Assembly (NCBI GenBank): GCA_032119595.1
Contig: JAUMBQ010000009.1
Location: 62,001-126,000, forward strand
Source of the DNA: JAGIBJ01 sp032119595
GTDB taxonomy: Bacteria > Actinomycetota > Thermoleophilia > Solirubrobacterales > Solirubrobacteraceae
Reading direction: 5' to 3'
DNA: 64,000 nucleotides
In this document: positions 41,228 through 50,306 of the stretch, one piece after another
Position numbering within the stretch: position 1 is the first letter of the stretch
Layout: each line of letters starts with the position of its first letter
The notes under the pieces: model-generated
Databases searched by the model: none
What the model saw: the letters and a program-made list of their open reading frames with translations, nothing else
Told to the model about the DNA's origin: nothing
Position numbers and translations under genes: made by a program

Positions 41228-42922
41228 ATGCGAGCCGTCGACGCCATCATGGAGTGCCTCAAAGCAGAGGGCGTCGAAGTCGTATTCGGCTACCCCGGCG
41301 GCGCCAACCTTCCCACGTACGACGCGTTCGTCGACGCGGGCATCCGCCACGTCCTCGTGCGCCACGAAGCTGGCGGCGGCCACGCTGCCGAGGGCTACGC
41401 GAAGTCGACCGGCAAGGTCGCCGTGTGCCTCGGTACGTCCGGCCCGGGCGCCACCAACCTCGTCACGCCGATCATGGACGCGATGATGGACTCCGTTCCG
41501 GTGGTCTTCATCACCGGCCAGGTCCGCACCGACCTCCTCGGCACCGACGGCTTCCAAGAGGCCGACATCCTCGGCATCACGATGCCGGCGGTCAAGCACT
41601 CCTGGATGATCACCGACCCCGCCGACATCCCGCAGGCGATCCACGAGGCGTTCCATGTGGCCGGCTCCGGTCGTCCGGGCCCGGTCGTCGTCGACATCCC
41701 GACCGACCTGTCCAAGGCCGATATCCCGTACGAAGTCGGCGACAAGGTGCCGCTCGATCTCCCCGGCTACCAGCCGAAGTTCGAGGGCAACGCGAAGCAG
41801 ATCCGCCAGGCAGCGCGCGCGCTCGCGGCGGCCAAGCGTCCGGTGCTCTACGTCGGCGGCGGCGCGATCTCGGCCGGTGCCGAGGCAGAGGTGCGCGAGC
41901 TCGCTCGTGTGACCGGCTTCCCCGTCACCTGCACGCTGATGGCCCTCGGCGCCTACCCCGCACCGGACCCCCAGTGGCTCGGTATGCCGGGCATGCACGG
42001 CACCCGCACGGCGAACTACTCGCTCGACGAAGCCGACCTGATCTTCTCGATCGGCGCACGCTTCGACGACCGCATCACGGGCAAGCTCAGCGAATTCGCT
42101 CCGAACGCGAAGTTCATCCACCTCGACATCGATCCCGCCGAGATCGGCAAGAACGTGCCGGCGCACATCCCGATCGTGGGCGACGCCAAGCAGGTCCTGT
42201 CGAAGCTGATCCCGGAGTACGAGTCGCTGGAGACTGAGAAGTCGCGCCTGGATGAGTGGTGGGAGCGGATCCACGCCTGGCAGACGCAGTACCCGCTCAC
42301 GTACACCGACTCCGAAGACTCGGAGATCAAGCCGCAGTTCGCGATTCGCGCGCTGTACGAGGCGACGGACGGCAACGCGATCATCACGAGCGACGTCGGT
42401 CAGCATCAGATGTGGACCGCGCAGCGTTACGACTTCAAGGAGTCGCGCACGTGGATCAACTCGGGCGGCCTCGGCACGATGGGCTTCGGCCTGCCGGCCG
42501 CGCTCGGCGCTCAGGTCGGCAATCCGGATGCCCTCGTGGTCTGCGTCACCGGCGATGGCTCGATCCAGATGAACATCCAGGAGATGGCCACGGCCACTCA
42601 GGAAGGCCTTCCCGTGAAGGTCGTGATCATCAACAACGGCTACCTCGGCATGGTCCGCCAGTGGCAGGAGCTGTTCTGGGAGAAGCGCTACTCGCACGTC
42701 GACCTGCGCGACGTGGAGAACGAATGCCCGAACTGGGGCAAGCTTGCCGACGCCTACGGGTGGACCGGCGTGCGCCTGGAGAAGAAGGAGACCCTCGTTG
42801 AGGATCTCCGCGCGGCGCTCGCCACGCCCGGCCCGGTCATGGTCGACCTTCGTGTCGCCCGTGAGGAAAACACCTACCCGATGATCTCGCCCGGCGCCGC
42901 CGCACGCGACATGGTCGGCTAA
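41228..42922 (+). CDS. ilvB: Acetolactate synthase large subunit
   Basis: 564 residues. TPP-dependent enzyme that makes acetolactate or acetohydroxybutyrate for valine, leucine and isoleucine. Starts AVDAIMECLKAEGVEVVFGYPGG; the catalytic Glu is in VRHEAGGGHAAEGYAKSTG; GTSGPGATNLVTPI; FAD-binding mid-domain; and the TPP motif GDGSIQMNIQEMATATQ...NNGYLGMVRQW. A purine-rich GGAAG lies 5-9 nt upstream of the ATG. It is followed 14 bp later by ilvN. Confidence 0.97.
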   Translation: MRAVDAIMECLKAEGVEVVFGYPGGANLPTYDAFVDAGIRHVLVRHEAGGGHAAEGYAKSTGKVAVCLGTSGPGATNLVTPIMDAMMDSVPVVFITGQVRTDLLGTDGFQEADILGITMPAVKHSWMITDPADIPQAIHEAFHVAGSGRPGPVVVDIPTDLSKADIPYEVGDKVPLDLPGYQPKFEGNAKQIRQAARALAAAKRPVLYVGGGAISAGAEAEVRELARVTGFPVTCTLMALGAYPAPDPQWLGMPGMHGTRTANYSLDEADLIFSIGARFDDRITGKLSEFAPNAKFIHLDIDPAEIGKNVPAHIPIVGDAKQVLSKLIPEYESLETEKSRLDEWWERIHAWQTQYPLTYTDSEDSEIKPQFAIRALYEATDGNAIITSDVGQHQMWTAQRYDFKESRTWINSGGLGTMGFGLPAALGAQVGNPDALVVCVTGDGSIQMNIQEMATATQEGLPVKVVIINNGYLGMVRQWQELFWEKRYSHVDLRDVENECPNWGKLADAYGWTGVRLEKKETLVEDLRAALATPGPVMVDLRVAREENTYPMISPGAAARDMVG

Positions 42923-42936
42923 GCGGAGTCACGACC

Positions 42937-43497
42937 ATGGGTGATCCCGGAACCAAAGAAGTCTTGAGCCTCGCTGAACTGCAGGCCTCCGCGCGCCTGC
43001 GCACGGGCCGTAAGCACGTGCTGTCGCTCGTCGTGCAGAACCGGCCCGGTGTCCTGGTCCGGATCTCGGGGCTTTTCGCCCGGCGAGGCTTCAACATCAA
43101 CTCGCTGTCCGTCGGCCCGACCGACGACGACAACAAGTCGCGCATCACGATCACGATCGACGGTGCGAACCATCCGATCGACCAGGTCACCAAGCAGCTC
43201 CACAAGCTGGTGAACGTCCTGAAGATTCGCGACCTGGAGCCCGAAGACACGGTCGCGCGTGAACTCGCGCTCTTCAAGGTCGGCGTCGAAAACGGCGCGG
43301 GCCGCGCCGAGGTGCTGCAGATCTGCAACATCTTCCGCGGCAAGGTCGTCGACATCACCAAGCGCTCGCTCGTGATCGAAGTCACCGGCACGCCGGAGAA
43401 GATCGAAGCCTTGGAGGAGATGCTCCTCCCGTTCGGCCTCATCGAGATGATGCGCACCGGCGAGATTGCCATCTCCCGCGGCAGAGACGAAACCTAA
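42937..43497 (+). CDS. ilvN: Acetolactate synthase small (regulatory) subunit
   Basis: 186 residues. An ACT-domain subunit that binds valine for feedback inhibition and activates IlvB. Motifs: HVLSLVVQNRPGVLVRISGLFARRGFNINSL in the ACT domain, QLHKLVNVLKIRDL, and a second domain with VTGTPEKIEALEEMLLPFG. ilvC does not follow; menF does. Confidence 0.96.
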   Translation: MGDPGTKEVLSLAELQASARLRTGRKHVLSLVVQNRPGVLVRISGLFARRGFNINSLSVGPTDDDNKSRITITIDGANHPIDQVTKQLHKLVNVLKIRDLEPEDTVARELALFKVGVENGAGRAEVLQICNIFRGKVVDITKRSLVIEVTGTPEKIEALEEMLLPFGLIEMMRTGEIAISRGRDET

Positions 43498-43518
43498 ACC
43501 AGCCTCGCCTGGTGGTTC

Positions 43519-43551
43519 GAGGGCCGGTCGCAGCGATGCGGCCGGCCCCTC
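43519..43551. terminator. Hairpin after ilvN
   Basis: GAGGGCCGGTCGCA and TGCGGCCGGCCCCTC form a stem of about 13 bp with one bulge and a GCGA-like loop, followed by CGTTCGTTCGG. It is probably the end of the ilvBN transcript. Confidence 0.7.
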
Positions 43552-43625
43552 GTTCGTTCGGCCACCGTGTCGCATGGCACGCCGATCTGGCCGGGTCGGG
43601 CCGACCACCGAGTGGGCCAATCGCG

Positions 43626-43631
43626 TAGGTT
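43626..43631 (+). promoter_or_regulatory. -10 element TAGGTT of menF
   Basis: TAGGTT lies 7 nt before ATG 43639 and decides that start over an upstream in-frame GTG at 43567. Confidence 0.6.
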
Positions 43632-43638
43632 CGAACGT

Positions 43639-45084
43639 ATGAGTCGTGACGTGCTCACGCATCGCCCGGATCGGCCACTCACCCTCGACGCACCGTCGCT
43701 CGGGCGGCTCCGCGATCGCGTCCAGCGCGCCTGCGAGCGCAAACAGGGCGAACCGATCCTCGTGTCGGCCACGTCACGTGTCGACCTGCCCGCGTCCCTC
43801 GGCGACCTCCTTCGGGGCGGGGCGCTCGCTGGCGCACCCTGGGCGCTGATCGAGCAGCCCGACCGGCATGAACGCGGCATCCTTGCGCTCGGCGCCGCGA
43901 CGAGCGTGGCGATCGGATCGCAGGCGGGCAGCCGCTTTACCAGCCTTGCCGACCGTTGGCACCAGCTGGCCTCCTCGGCGATGGCTGACGCCCCCGACGG
44001 CGTTCCGGGCGCCGGGCTCGTCCTCATCGGCGGAATGGCCTTCTCGCCGGGCGGTGGCACGAGCTCGACCTGGAATGGCTTCGGCGGCGGCGACATGGTG
44101 GTCCCTTCGGTCACCATCGCGATGTACGACGGCAAAGCCGCGCTCACGGTGACCGCGCTCGTCGCGCCCGGCGCCGACCCGACCGAACTCCTCGCCGAGG
44201 CGCAGCTCGCCACGGCGCTCCTCGTCCCCGAGCCGCCCGCCCCCGCCGACCCGTTCCTCGGCGGACCGGACGTCCGCTCGGTCCTCGCGGCCGATCACTT
44301 CACCGAAGCCGTCGCTCGCGGCGTCGCCCGGATCCAGGATGGCGCGCTCAGCAAAATCGTCCTTGCTCGCGAAATCGAGGTGCAGAGTCAGCAGGCCTGG
44401 GACGTCCCTCACGTGCTCGGCCGCCTCGGCGAACGCTTCCCGGCCTGCTTCATCTTCGGATTCGGACGCGGAGACGGAGCGATGGTTGGTGCCAGCCCCG
44501 AGCTGCTGCTGCGGCGCGACGGCCAGCGCGTGGAAACCGTCGCGCTGGCCGGTTCCACCCGGCGCTCCGACGACCCAAGCGTCGACGAGCATCTCGCAGG
44601 GCAGCTCATGCTCTCCACGAAGGACCGGTCGGAGCACGACCTGGTCGTCGACCGCATCGTGCGCACCCTCGGCCCGCACGCCCTCTGGGTCACCGCTCCG
44701 ACGGAGCCGCAGATCGCGAGCGTCGCCAACGTCCACCACCTCGCGACACCGATCCGCGCGCAGCTCGACGGGCGCGCCCGACTGCTCGATCTCGTCGGCG
44801 CCCTTCATCCGACCCCCGCCGTCGGCGGCGAGCCCAACGCGGCCGCGCTCGCCGCGATTCCGGGGTTGGAAGGCATCGACCGCGGCTGGTACGCCGGACC
44901 GCTCGGCTGGATTGACCGCAGCGGCGACGGCGAGTTCTTCGTCGGGCTGCGCAGCGGCGTGATCCGCGGCGACCGCGCCCGCCTGTTTGCGGGCGTGGGG
45001 GTCGTCGGGGCGTCCGACCCGGCCTCGGAACTCGCCGAGACCGAACTCAAGCTCGAGGCGATGCTCTCCGCGCTGCGTCCCTAG
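43639..45084 (+). CDS. menF: Isochorismate synthase
   Basis: 481 residues. Converts chorismate to isochorismate for menaquinone. C-terminal chorismate-binding domain: KIVLAREIEVQS, IFGFGRGDGAMVGASPELLLRRDG, ALAGSTRRSDDP, DRSEHDLVVDRIVRTLGP, HHLATPIRA, HPTPAVGGEPN and FFVGLRSGVI near the end. The Glu ligands for Mg in ASPELL and LAETEL are in place. It is convergent with menD, the next pathway enzyme, with only 6 bp between the stops. Salicylate or enterobactin-type synthases are possible relatives, but the men neighbourhood supports menF. Confidence 0.92.
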   Translation: MSRDVLTHRPDRPLTLDAPSLGRLRDRVQRACERKQGEPILVSATSRVDLPASLGDLLRGGALAGAPWALIEQPDRHERGILALGAATSVAIGSQAGSRFTSLADRWHQLASSAMADAPDGVPGAGLVLIGGMAFSPGGGTSSTWNGFGGGDMVVPSVTIAMYDGKAALTVTALVAPGADPTELLAEAQLATALLVPEPPAPADPFLGGPDVRSVLAADHFTEAVARGVARIQDGALSKIVLAREIEVQSQQAWDVPHVLGRLGERFPACFIFGFGRGDGAMVGASPELLLRRDGQRVETVALAGSTRRSDDPSVDEHLAGQLMLSTKDRSEHDLVVDRIVRTLGPHALWVTAPTEPQIASVANVHHLATPIRAQLDGRARLLDLVGALHPTPAVGGEPNAAALAAIPGLEGIDRGWYAGPLGWIDRSGDGEFFVGLRSGVIRGDRARLFAGVGVVGASDPASELAETELKLEAMLSALRP

Positions 45085-45090
45085 CGGCGT

Positions 45091-46842
45091 TCACGCTGGA
45101 GCGGCGCGACTCGCGGCGGGGCCCACGATGACTTCGATGAGGCGCGGGCGATCGGCCGGAAGCGCCAACGCGGCCTGAAGAGCGCCGACCGTGGTCGGTC
45201 GCAGATGTTCGAGCCCGTGGAGCGCAGCGAGGTGCGAAAGGTCGAGGCCGTGCGGCGTCGCAATGCGCTCTTCGAAGGCCGAGCCGGCATGGGATGCGAC
45301 GTCGAGGCGCTCGAAGATCCGGCCGCCGTCGTTGTTCACGACGACGATCTGGAGCGGCAGGCCGAGGCGCGACGCGCCGGCGAGTCCGCCTTGGTCGTAG
45401 AGGAGCGTGAGATCGCCGACGTACGCCACGACATGCGCGGCCGACCGGGGACTCGCGGCGAGCGCACCAAAGGCGGTGGAGATTACGCCGTCGATGCCGT
45501 TCGCGCCGCGGTTGCTCAGGACACGAGGGGGGCTGGAGACGCTTGGTGCCCACCGCTCAAGCATCCTGATCGGCAGCGATGCACCGACGACCAGGGTCGA
45601 GTCGCTCGTGAGCGATGTGGCCAAGGTCCGCGCGACCAACGACTCGGTCAGCGCCGTGTGGGCTGTTGCTCCCAGGATGGCCTGCGCGCGAGGATCCTCC
45701 AGGGCGGCGCCTTCGGCCTCACTCCAGCGCTGGGTCCAGCCAGCTTCGCTCACGCCGGCGGCGTCATCGGTGATGCCTTCGCGGGCAGCGCCCACCGCCG
45801 TGCCGAGCGCGCGGATGAGGCGGCCGGGGTCACCGAGGAGCCAGTGGCTGGCCGCCGAATCCGGGTCGGACCAGACGGCCTCAGGCGTGAGCAGCACCTG
45901 GCGGGCACTCGACGCGGTCGTCGCGAGCCAGTGGCGCAGCGGCTTGCTGACGGGCAGATCGCCGACACGAAGGACCATGTCAGGCACGAGGGCCCGGCCG
46001 CTCGGGGCGTCGATGAAGAGGTCGTACGCCGATGGTGCGAGTGGGCCGCGGCGCGCGCCGCTCATCGGGTCGGCGATCAGGGGCCAGTTGAGCAGACTGG
46101 CGAGCCGGGGGAGGAGCGCAGGGAGTTCAGACGAGCGCTCGCTGCGGCCGGCGACGATCACGCCGCGCTGCGCGGTCATGCAGCGTGCGGCGAGGTCGGC
46201 GATCAGCGGTGCGTCGACGCCCTGCGCGCGATCGACCGCGAGCCACGGCTGGCCAACCGAGCGGCCAGGGCCGAGCGGGCGATGGGTGCCGGGCGACGTC
46301 AGCGGCTCACGGAGCGGCAGGTTGATCTGGACCGGCCCGGGGCGGCCGGTGGCCCCGTTGGTCGCGGCGAGCGCACGGCAGGCCGTCGCGCGTACCCAGT
46401 GCTCGCGTTCCACGGTCGCGTCGTCGAGGTCGGCCTCCACGATCCAGCGGCACACGGAGTCCAGGGCCCGCAGCTGATCGATCGTCTGGCCGGCGCCGAG
46501 ATCCCGCAGTTCTGGTGGGCGATCGCCGGTCAGCAGGAGCAACGGCACGCCGGCCTCGTGGGCCTCGGTCGCGGCGGGCAGGAGGTTGCTCACGGCGGTG
46601 CCGGAGGTGGTCGTCACGACGGCCGGGGCGCCAGTCGCCTTGGCGAGGCCGAGCGCGAAGAATCCCGCGGAGCGTTCGTCGACGACCGACCAGCACGTGA
46701 TGCGTGGATCGGCGTCCAGGGCGAGCACAATCGGCGCGTTGCGCGAACCGGGGCACAGCACGGCATGGCGGACCCCGCTGCAGGCGAGTTCCTCCACGAG
46801 CGCGGCGAGCAGCGGCAGATGGGGCGGGGTAGAAGGCGGCAT
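45091..46842 (-). CDS. menD: 2-succinyl-5-enolpyruvyl-6-hydroxy-3-cyclohexene-1-carboxylate synthase
   Basis: 583 residues from ATG 46842. TPP-dependent enzyme that joins isochorismate with 2-oxoglutarate. Motifs: AVLCPGSRNAPIVLAL, VVDERSAGFFALGLAKATG (catalytic Glu), TTTSGTAVSNLLPA, SNRGANGIDGVISTAFG and GDLTLLYDQGGL (TPP-binding). The frame stays open to 46932, but the conserved domain starts just after 46842, so the shorter start is used. It is divergent from menH. Confidence 0.95.
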   Translation of the reverse strand: MPPSTPPHLPLLAALVEELACSGVRHAVLCPGSRNAPIVLALDADPRITCWSVVDERSAGFFALGLAKATGAPAVVTTTSGTAVSNLLPAATEAHEAGVPLLLLTGDRPPELRDLGAGQTIDQLRALDSVCRWIVEADLDDATVEREHWVRATACRALAATNGATGRPGPVQINLPLREPLTSPGTHRPLGPGRSVGQPWLAVDRAQGVDAPLIADLAARCMTAQRGVIVAGRSERSSELPALLPRLASLLNWPLIADPMSGARRGPLAPSAYDLFIDAPSGRALVPDMVLRVGDLPVSKPLRHWLATTASSARQVLLTPEAVWSDPDSAASHWLLGDPGRLIRALGTAVGAAREGITDDAAGVSEAGWTQRWSEAEGAALEDPRAQAILGATAHTALTESLVARTLATSLTSDSTLVVGASLPIRMLERWAPSVSSPPRVLSNRGANGIDGVISTAFGALAASPRSAAHVVAYVGDLTLLYDQGGLAGASRLGLPLQIVVVNNDGGRIFERLDVASHAGSAFEERIATPHGLDLSHLAALHGLEHLRPTTVGALQAALALPADRPRLIEVIVGPAASRAAPA

Positions 46843-46940
46843 CGAAAGTCGTACGGGCGGGCGCGTGCGTGGGACGCGTCCGCCAGGCCTGGGGCAGCGG
46901 CATCGCGTGGAGACGACGGCTGCCGTCATCATGACGCCTC

Positions 46941-47708
46941 GTGCCCGATCCGCTCGTCCTCCTTCACGGCTTCACGCAGACCGGCGCCTCCTGGGATGGC
47001 GTTCGCGAACACCTGAGGCTCGGCGATCGCCCCGTGATCACGCCCGATCAGCGCGGCCACGGCACCGCGAGCGAGGTGCGCCCGATTCTGCTTCCAGCCA
47101 TGGCGGCCGACGCGATGGCTGCGGCGAACGAGCCTTCGGAGGGCAACGGCAAACCGGCGCTTGGCGGCCGCTTGGCGCTCGGTGGGTATTCCATGGGTGG
47201 GCGGGCTGCTCTGCTCGCGGCGCAGGCGTCGCCCGGACGCGTTTCGCACCTCGCGTTGATCTCCACGACGGCCGGCATCGAGGACGACGAGGAACGCGCC
47301 GCCCGTGCGGCCGCCGACGCGCAGCTGGCGCACGAGCTTGAGGGGCTCGACATCGAGACGCTCGCGCAGCGATGGGCGGCGCAGCCGCTGTTTGCGGGCC
47401 AGCCGGCCGAGGTCGCCGCCGCGGCCCACGCTGACCGGCTGCGCAACACACCCGCTGGCCTCGCCGCCTCGCTGCGTGGCGCCGGGACCGGGCGGATGGG
47501 CTCGCTCTGGGCCGGACTATCCGGCCTGACCATGCCGACCCTCGTCCTGGTCGGCGAGCGCGACGAGAAGTTCCGCGCGATCGGTGAGCGCCTCGCGGCC
47601 GCGCTGCCGGATGCCGACTTCGTCGTGGTTCCGGGTGCAGGGCATCAACTGCCGCTTGAGGCGCCTGCGGCCGTCGCCGCCGAGCTGGAACGCCTCCTGG
47701 AGCGCTGA
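46941..47708 (+). CDS. menH: 2-succinyl-6-hydroxy-2,4-cyclohexadiene-1-carboxylate synthase
   Basis: 255 residues. Alpha/beta hydrolase fold that eliminates pyruvate from the MenD product. Catalytic triad: Ser in LGGYSMGGRAALL, Asp in VLVGERDEKFRAI, His in VPGAGHQLPLE. It starts PLVLLHGFTQTGASW with the oxyanion-hole HGF. Start GTG 46941 is assigned by the family N-terminus; no good -10 is visible. Only 2 bp separate it from the next small gene. Confidence 0.88.
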   Translation: MPDPLVLLHGFTQTGASWDGVREHLRLGDRPVITPDQRGHGTASEVRPILLPAMAADAMAAANEPSEGNGKPALGGRLALGGYSMGGRAALLAAQASPGRVSHLALISTTAGIEDDEERAARAAADAQLAHELEGLDIETLAQRWAAQPLFAGQPAEVAAAAHADRLRNTPAGLAASLRGAGTGRMGSLWAGLSGLTMPTLVLVGERDEKFRAIGERLAAALPDADFVVVPGAGHQLPLEAPAAVAAELERLLER

Positions 47709-47710
47709 GC

Positions 47711-48013
47711 ATGCTCGTCGAGGTCACCCGGCACGCCGAAGACCGGTATCGCCAGCGCGTTCGCGGCACCCTGGACGCGCGCGTCGAAATCGCCGGCCGC
47801 GTCTCGCGCGCCTACGCCGCCGGCCGCGTCGAGGAGGGCCCGCGGCACGAGGTGCTCGTGCGCGACCGCCAGCTCCCGGGCCTGATCTTCGTGTGCCGCG
47901 CCGAGCAGGGCAGCCTCATCGTGATCACCCTCTGGGAAGACGACGACGCAGCCGCCCGCGTCCCAAAGCGCTTCACCGACGCCCTCCGCCCGGACGAACC
48001 CCGCGGCGAATAG
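47711..48013 (+). CDS. Hypothetical small protein (DUF4258-like)
   Basis: 100 residues, basic. The core VEVTRHAEDRYRQRVRG, then RQLPGLIFVCRAEQGSLIVITLW, resembles DUF4258 or RelE-fold-like small proteins in which an early His-x-x-x-R is followed by a beta sheet. No antitoxin gene is adjacent, so a toxin role is not supported. Two bp after menH, so probably co-transcribed. Confidence 0.6.
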   Translation: MLVEVTRHAEDRYRQRVRGTLDARVEIAGRVSRAYAAGRVEEGPRHEVLVRDRQLPGLIFVCRAEQGSLIVITLWEDDDAAARVPKRFTDALRPDEPRGE

Positions 48014-48112
48014 CGCTGGCGCCGGCGCCTCCGGCTCTGGCTCCGGTTCGTCGTGGGCGGTGTTGGCTCGGCATCCGCCCGGGTTCTCAGCCGATGACGC
48101 TCGCGACGGCGG

Positions 48113-49312
48113 TCAGAGCAGGCCGGGGCCGCGCGGTACCGCGATGCGTCCCGCGACGGGCGTCAGGCGCGTGGCCAGCTCGGCAAGTTCGGGGGCGTTG
48201 TCGAGGTCGAGGGCTTCGAGGGTTGCGAGGCCAAGCGGCCGCTCGATGCCGAGCGCCGCCGCGGCGTGGACGGCGGCGGCGATCCCCAGCGGTCCGTCGA
48301 AGGTCGAAGCCAACGCCACCTGCACGCCCGCGATCTGGGCGAGCGACGCGCGCACGAGCAGCGGTCCGACGCCACCGGTGCGGGCGAGCTTGAGTTCGAC
48401 GACGTCCGGTCCTCGCGTGATGGCGCCGGGCTCGCGGTCGGCCGTCTCGTCGACCGTCAGTTCCACCTTGATCTTGGCCGCGTTCAGCGCCGCCTTGAGG
48501 AACGGCCACGCGTCGCCGCCGGAGACCGGCTCCTCCGCGGCATCGATGGCGATCGGGCGTGCGGTCAGCCGGCGCAGTGCGTCGACGGCCTCGTCGACCG
48601 ACCAGGCCCCGTTCGCGTCGACCTTGATCCGCGCCTTCGGACCAGCCGCCTCCCGCACCGCCGCGACGCGAGCCACGTCCCCGTCGATATCGGCTGGACT
48701 CGTTGTGCCGGCACGGTGCGCTTGGTTCAAGGGAGCGCTGGCTCGGCTAGCCGCGTGGTCACCGTCCGCTCGGTCTGAAGGAGCGCCGGACTGGCCAGCC
48801 GCGCCGGACTCAGCTCGCCGCAAGCCCACCTTCACCTTGAAGGCGGTGAAACCGTCCGCCACAGCGTCGGCCGCCACATGCCCCGCATCGGCTGCCGAGA
48901 CGCCCCCGATCGTGCGATGCACCGCGATCGAATCGAGCGAGCTGCCCGCAAGGAGGTCGGCGACCGGTTTGCCGTCGAGGCGCCCGGCACGGTCCCACAT
49001 CGCGAGGTCGATCGCCGCGAGCGCTTGGGCGCAGTCGGTGGTCGCCGTCAAGCGGTCGAGCAGGACGTGGCCCGGTGCGTGCTCGTCGAGCCGCGCGAGT
49101 TCGGCGGCGAGCGCCTGGAGCGCCGAGCGGCAAGCGTCGTCGGAGACCCCGTCGTAGGCCTCAAGCGGGGCGGCCTCGCCACGGCCGATCACGCCATCAG
49201 CTCCGACCAGCTCGACCACGAACAGTCGGCGGCGATCAAGAACGCCCCAGCTCGTCGGAAGCGGAGTCCGAAACCCGACGACGTGCTCGGCGATGGAGAG
49301 CTGGAGCGCCAT
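48113..49312 (-). CDS. menC: O-succinylbenzoate synthase with a 45-residue insertion
   Basis: 399 residues. Enolase-superfamily dehydratase in menaquinone synthesis. The capping domain has VVELVGADGVIGRGEAAPLE; catalytic Lys in FTAFKVKVGL, Mg ligands Asp in KVDANGAWS, Glu in DAAEEPVSG and Asp in LTVDETADR, and the second Lys in VVELKLARTGG. Between the first Lys motif and the barrel strand there is an extra Ala/Ser/Gly-rich segment of about 45 residues. Some related enzymes are dipeptide epimerases; the men context favours menC. Confidence 0.9.
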   Translation of the reverse strand: MALQLSIAEHVVGFRTPLPTSWGVLDRRRLFVVELVGADGVIGRGEAAPLEAYDGVSDDACRSALQALAAELARLDEHAPGHVLLDRLTATTDCAQALAAIDLAMWDRAGRLDGKPVADLLAGSSLDSIAVHRTIGGVSAADAGHVAADAVADGFTAFKVKVGLRRAESGAAGQSGAPSDRADGDHAASRASAPLNQAHRAGTTSPADIDGDVARVAAVREAAGPKARIKVDANGAWSVDEAVDALRRLTARPIAIDAAEEPVSGGDAWPFLKAALNAAKIKVELTVDETADREPGAITRGPDVVELKLARTGGVGPLLVRASLAQIAGVQVALASTFDGPLGIAAAVHAAAALGIERPLGLATLEALDLDNAPELAELATRLTPVAGRIAVPRGPGLL

Positions 49313-49354
49313 TCGCGACGCCCGCTAGCGAATCGATGCCGCCGCGGCGGTCAT

Positions 49355-50233
49355 CTAGATCAGGATCCCGGCCGACAGCAGTACGCAGAACACGAGCTCG
49401 AGCTGCGCCGTCCCGCCGAGGGCGCCGTTGAGCGTGGGACCGTCGTGGTGCCTGCGCACGATGCCGTTCCAGCGCAGGGCGAGCGGCGCCGAGAGCCAGG
49501 CCAGCAGCGGCCACGGCGACTCGTGCGCGAACGCCACCGCCAGGACCGCTGTGTAAGCGAGCACGAGCATCGCGGTGTAGAGATCGCGGCCGCGCTCGGG
49601 CCCGAGTCGCACGGCGAGCGTGTTCTTTCCGACGCGCGCGTCGGTTTCCCGGTCGCGCACGTTGTTGACGACGAGCACCGCGGCGGCAAGTGCACCGACC
49701 GGAATCGACGCCAGGATCGCGACCGTCGGCCACCTCTCAAGCTGCGCAAATGCGGACCCGGCCACGGCGACGACGCCGAAGAACAGGAACACGAACACCT
49801 CGCCGAGCCCCGCGTAGCCGTACGGCTTCGGGCCGCCGGTGTACAGCACGCCGGCGATGATCGACGCCACACCGATCACGAGCAGCTCCCAGCCGGCCAC
49901 CGCGATCAGGTACGCGCCGAACGCGACCGCGATGCCGAACGAGATCCAGATCGCGTAGAGCACGTGCTGCGGAGGCACGAGCCCACCGGCCGTCACGCGC
50001 ACCGGACCAAGGCGGTCGTCGGTGTCGGCGCCGCGGCGGGCATCGGAATAGTCGTTGGCGAGGTTCGTTCCGATCTGGATGAACAGGGCGCCCATCAGCG
50101 CGCAGAAGAAGCGCAGGAAGCCAAAGCCGCTCGCGGCGATCGCGACCGACGTACCGACGAACACGGGCGCCGCCGCCGCGGGCAGCGTGCGCAGGCGCGC
50201 GGCGAGGATCCAGGTGCGAAGGGCGGGCGGCAT
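49355..50233 (-). CDS. menA: 1,4-dihydroxy-2-naphthoate polyprenyltransferase
   Basis: 292 residues, about eight or nine helices. UbiA-family prenyltransferase that adds the isoprenoid tail to DHNA. The first Asp-rich motif is in NLANDYSDARRGADTDDR and the second is NNVRDRETDARVGKNTLAVR. It starts ALRTWILAARLRTLPAAAAPV, typical for MenA. It lies 42 bp before menC in the same direction; menB is upstream of it. Confidence 0.93.
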   Translation of the reverse strand: MPPALRTWILAARLRTLPAAAAPVFVGTSVAIAASGFGFLRFFCALMGALFIQIGTNLANDYSDARRGADTDDRLGPVRVTAGGLVPPQHVLYAIWISFGIAVAFGAYLIAVAGWELLVIGVASIIAGVLYTGGPKPYGYAGLGEVFVFLFFGVVAVAGSAFAQLERWPTVAILASIPVGALAAAVLVVNNVRDRETDARVGKNTLAVRLGPERGRDLYTAMLVLAYTAVLAVAFAHESPWPLLAWLSAPLALRWNGIVRRHHDGPTLNGALGGTAQLELVFCVLLSAGILI

Positions 50234-50306
50234 GGCGGTCAGTCTTCCAGGCGAGCCGGAACACGTCGTTCCGGCTGTCGAGGCGGTGGTGGGTGGCGGC
50301 GGTCGC

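Noticed and set aside
47711..48013. Toxin of a RelE-type toxin-antitoxin pair
   Set aside because: There is no small antitoxin gene on either side; menH lies just upstream, so only a hypothetical call is justified.
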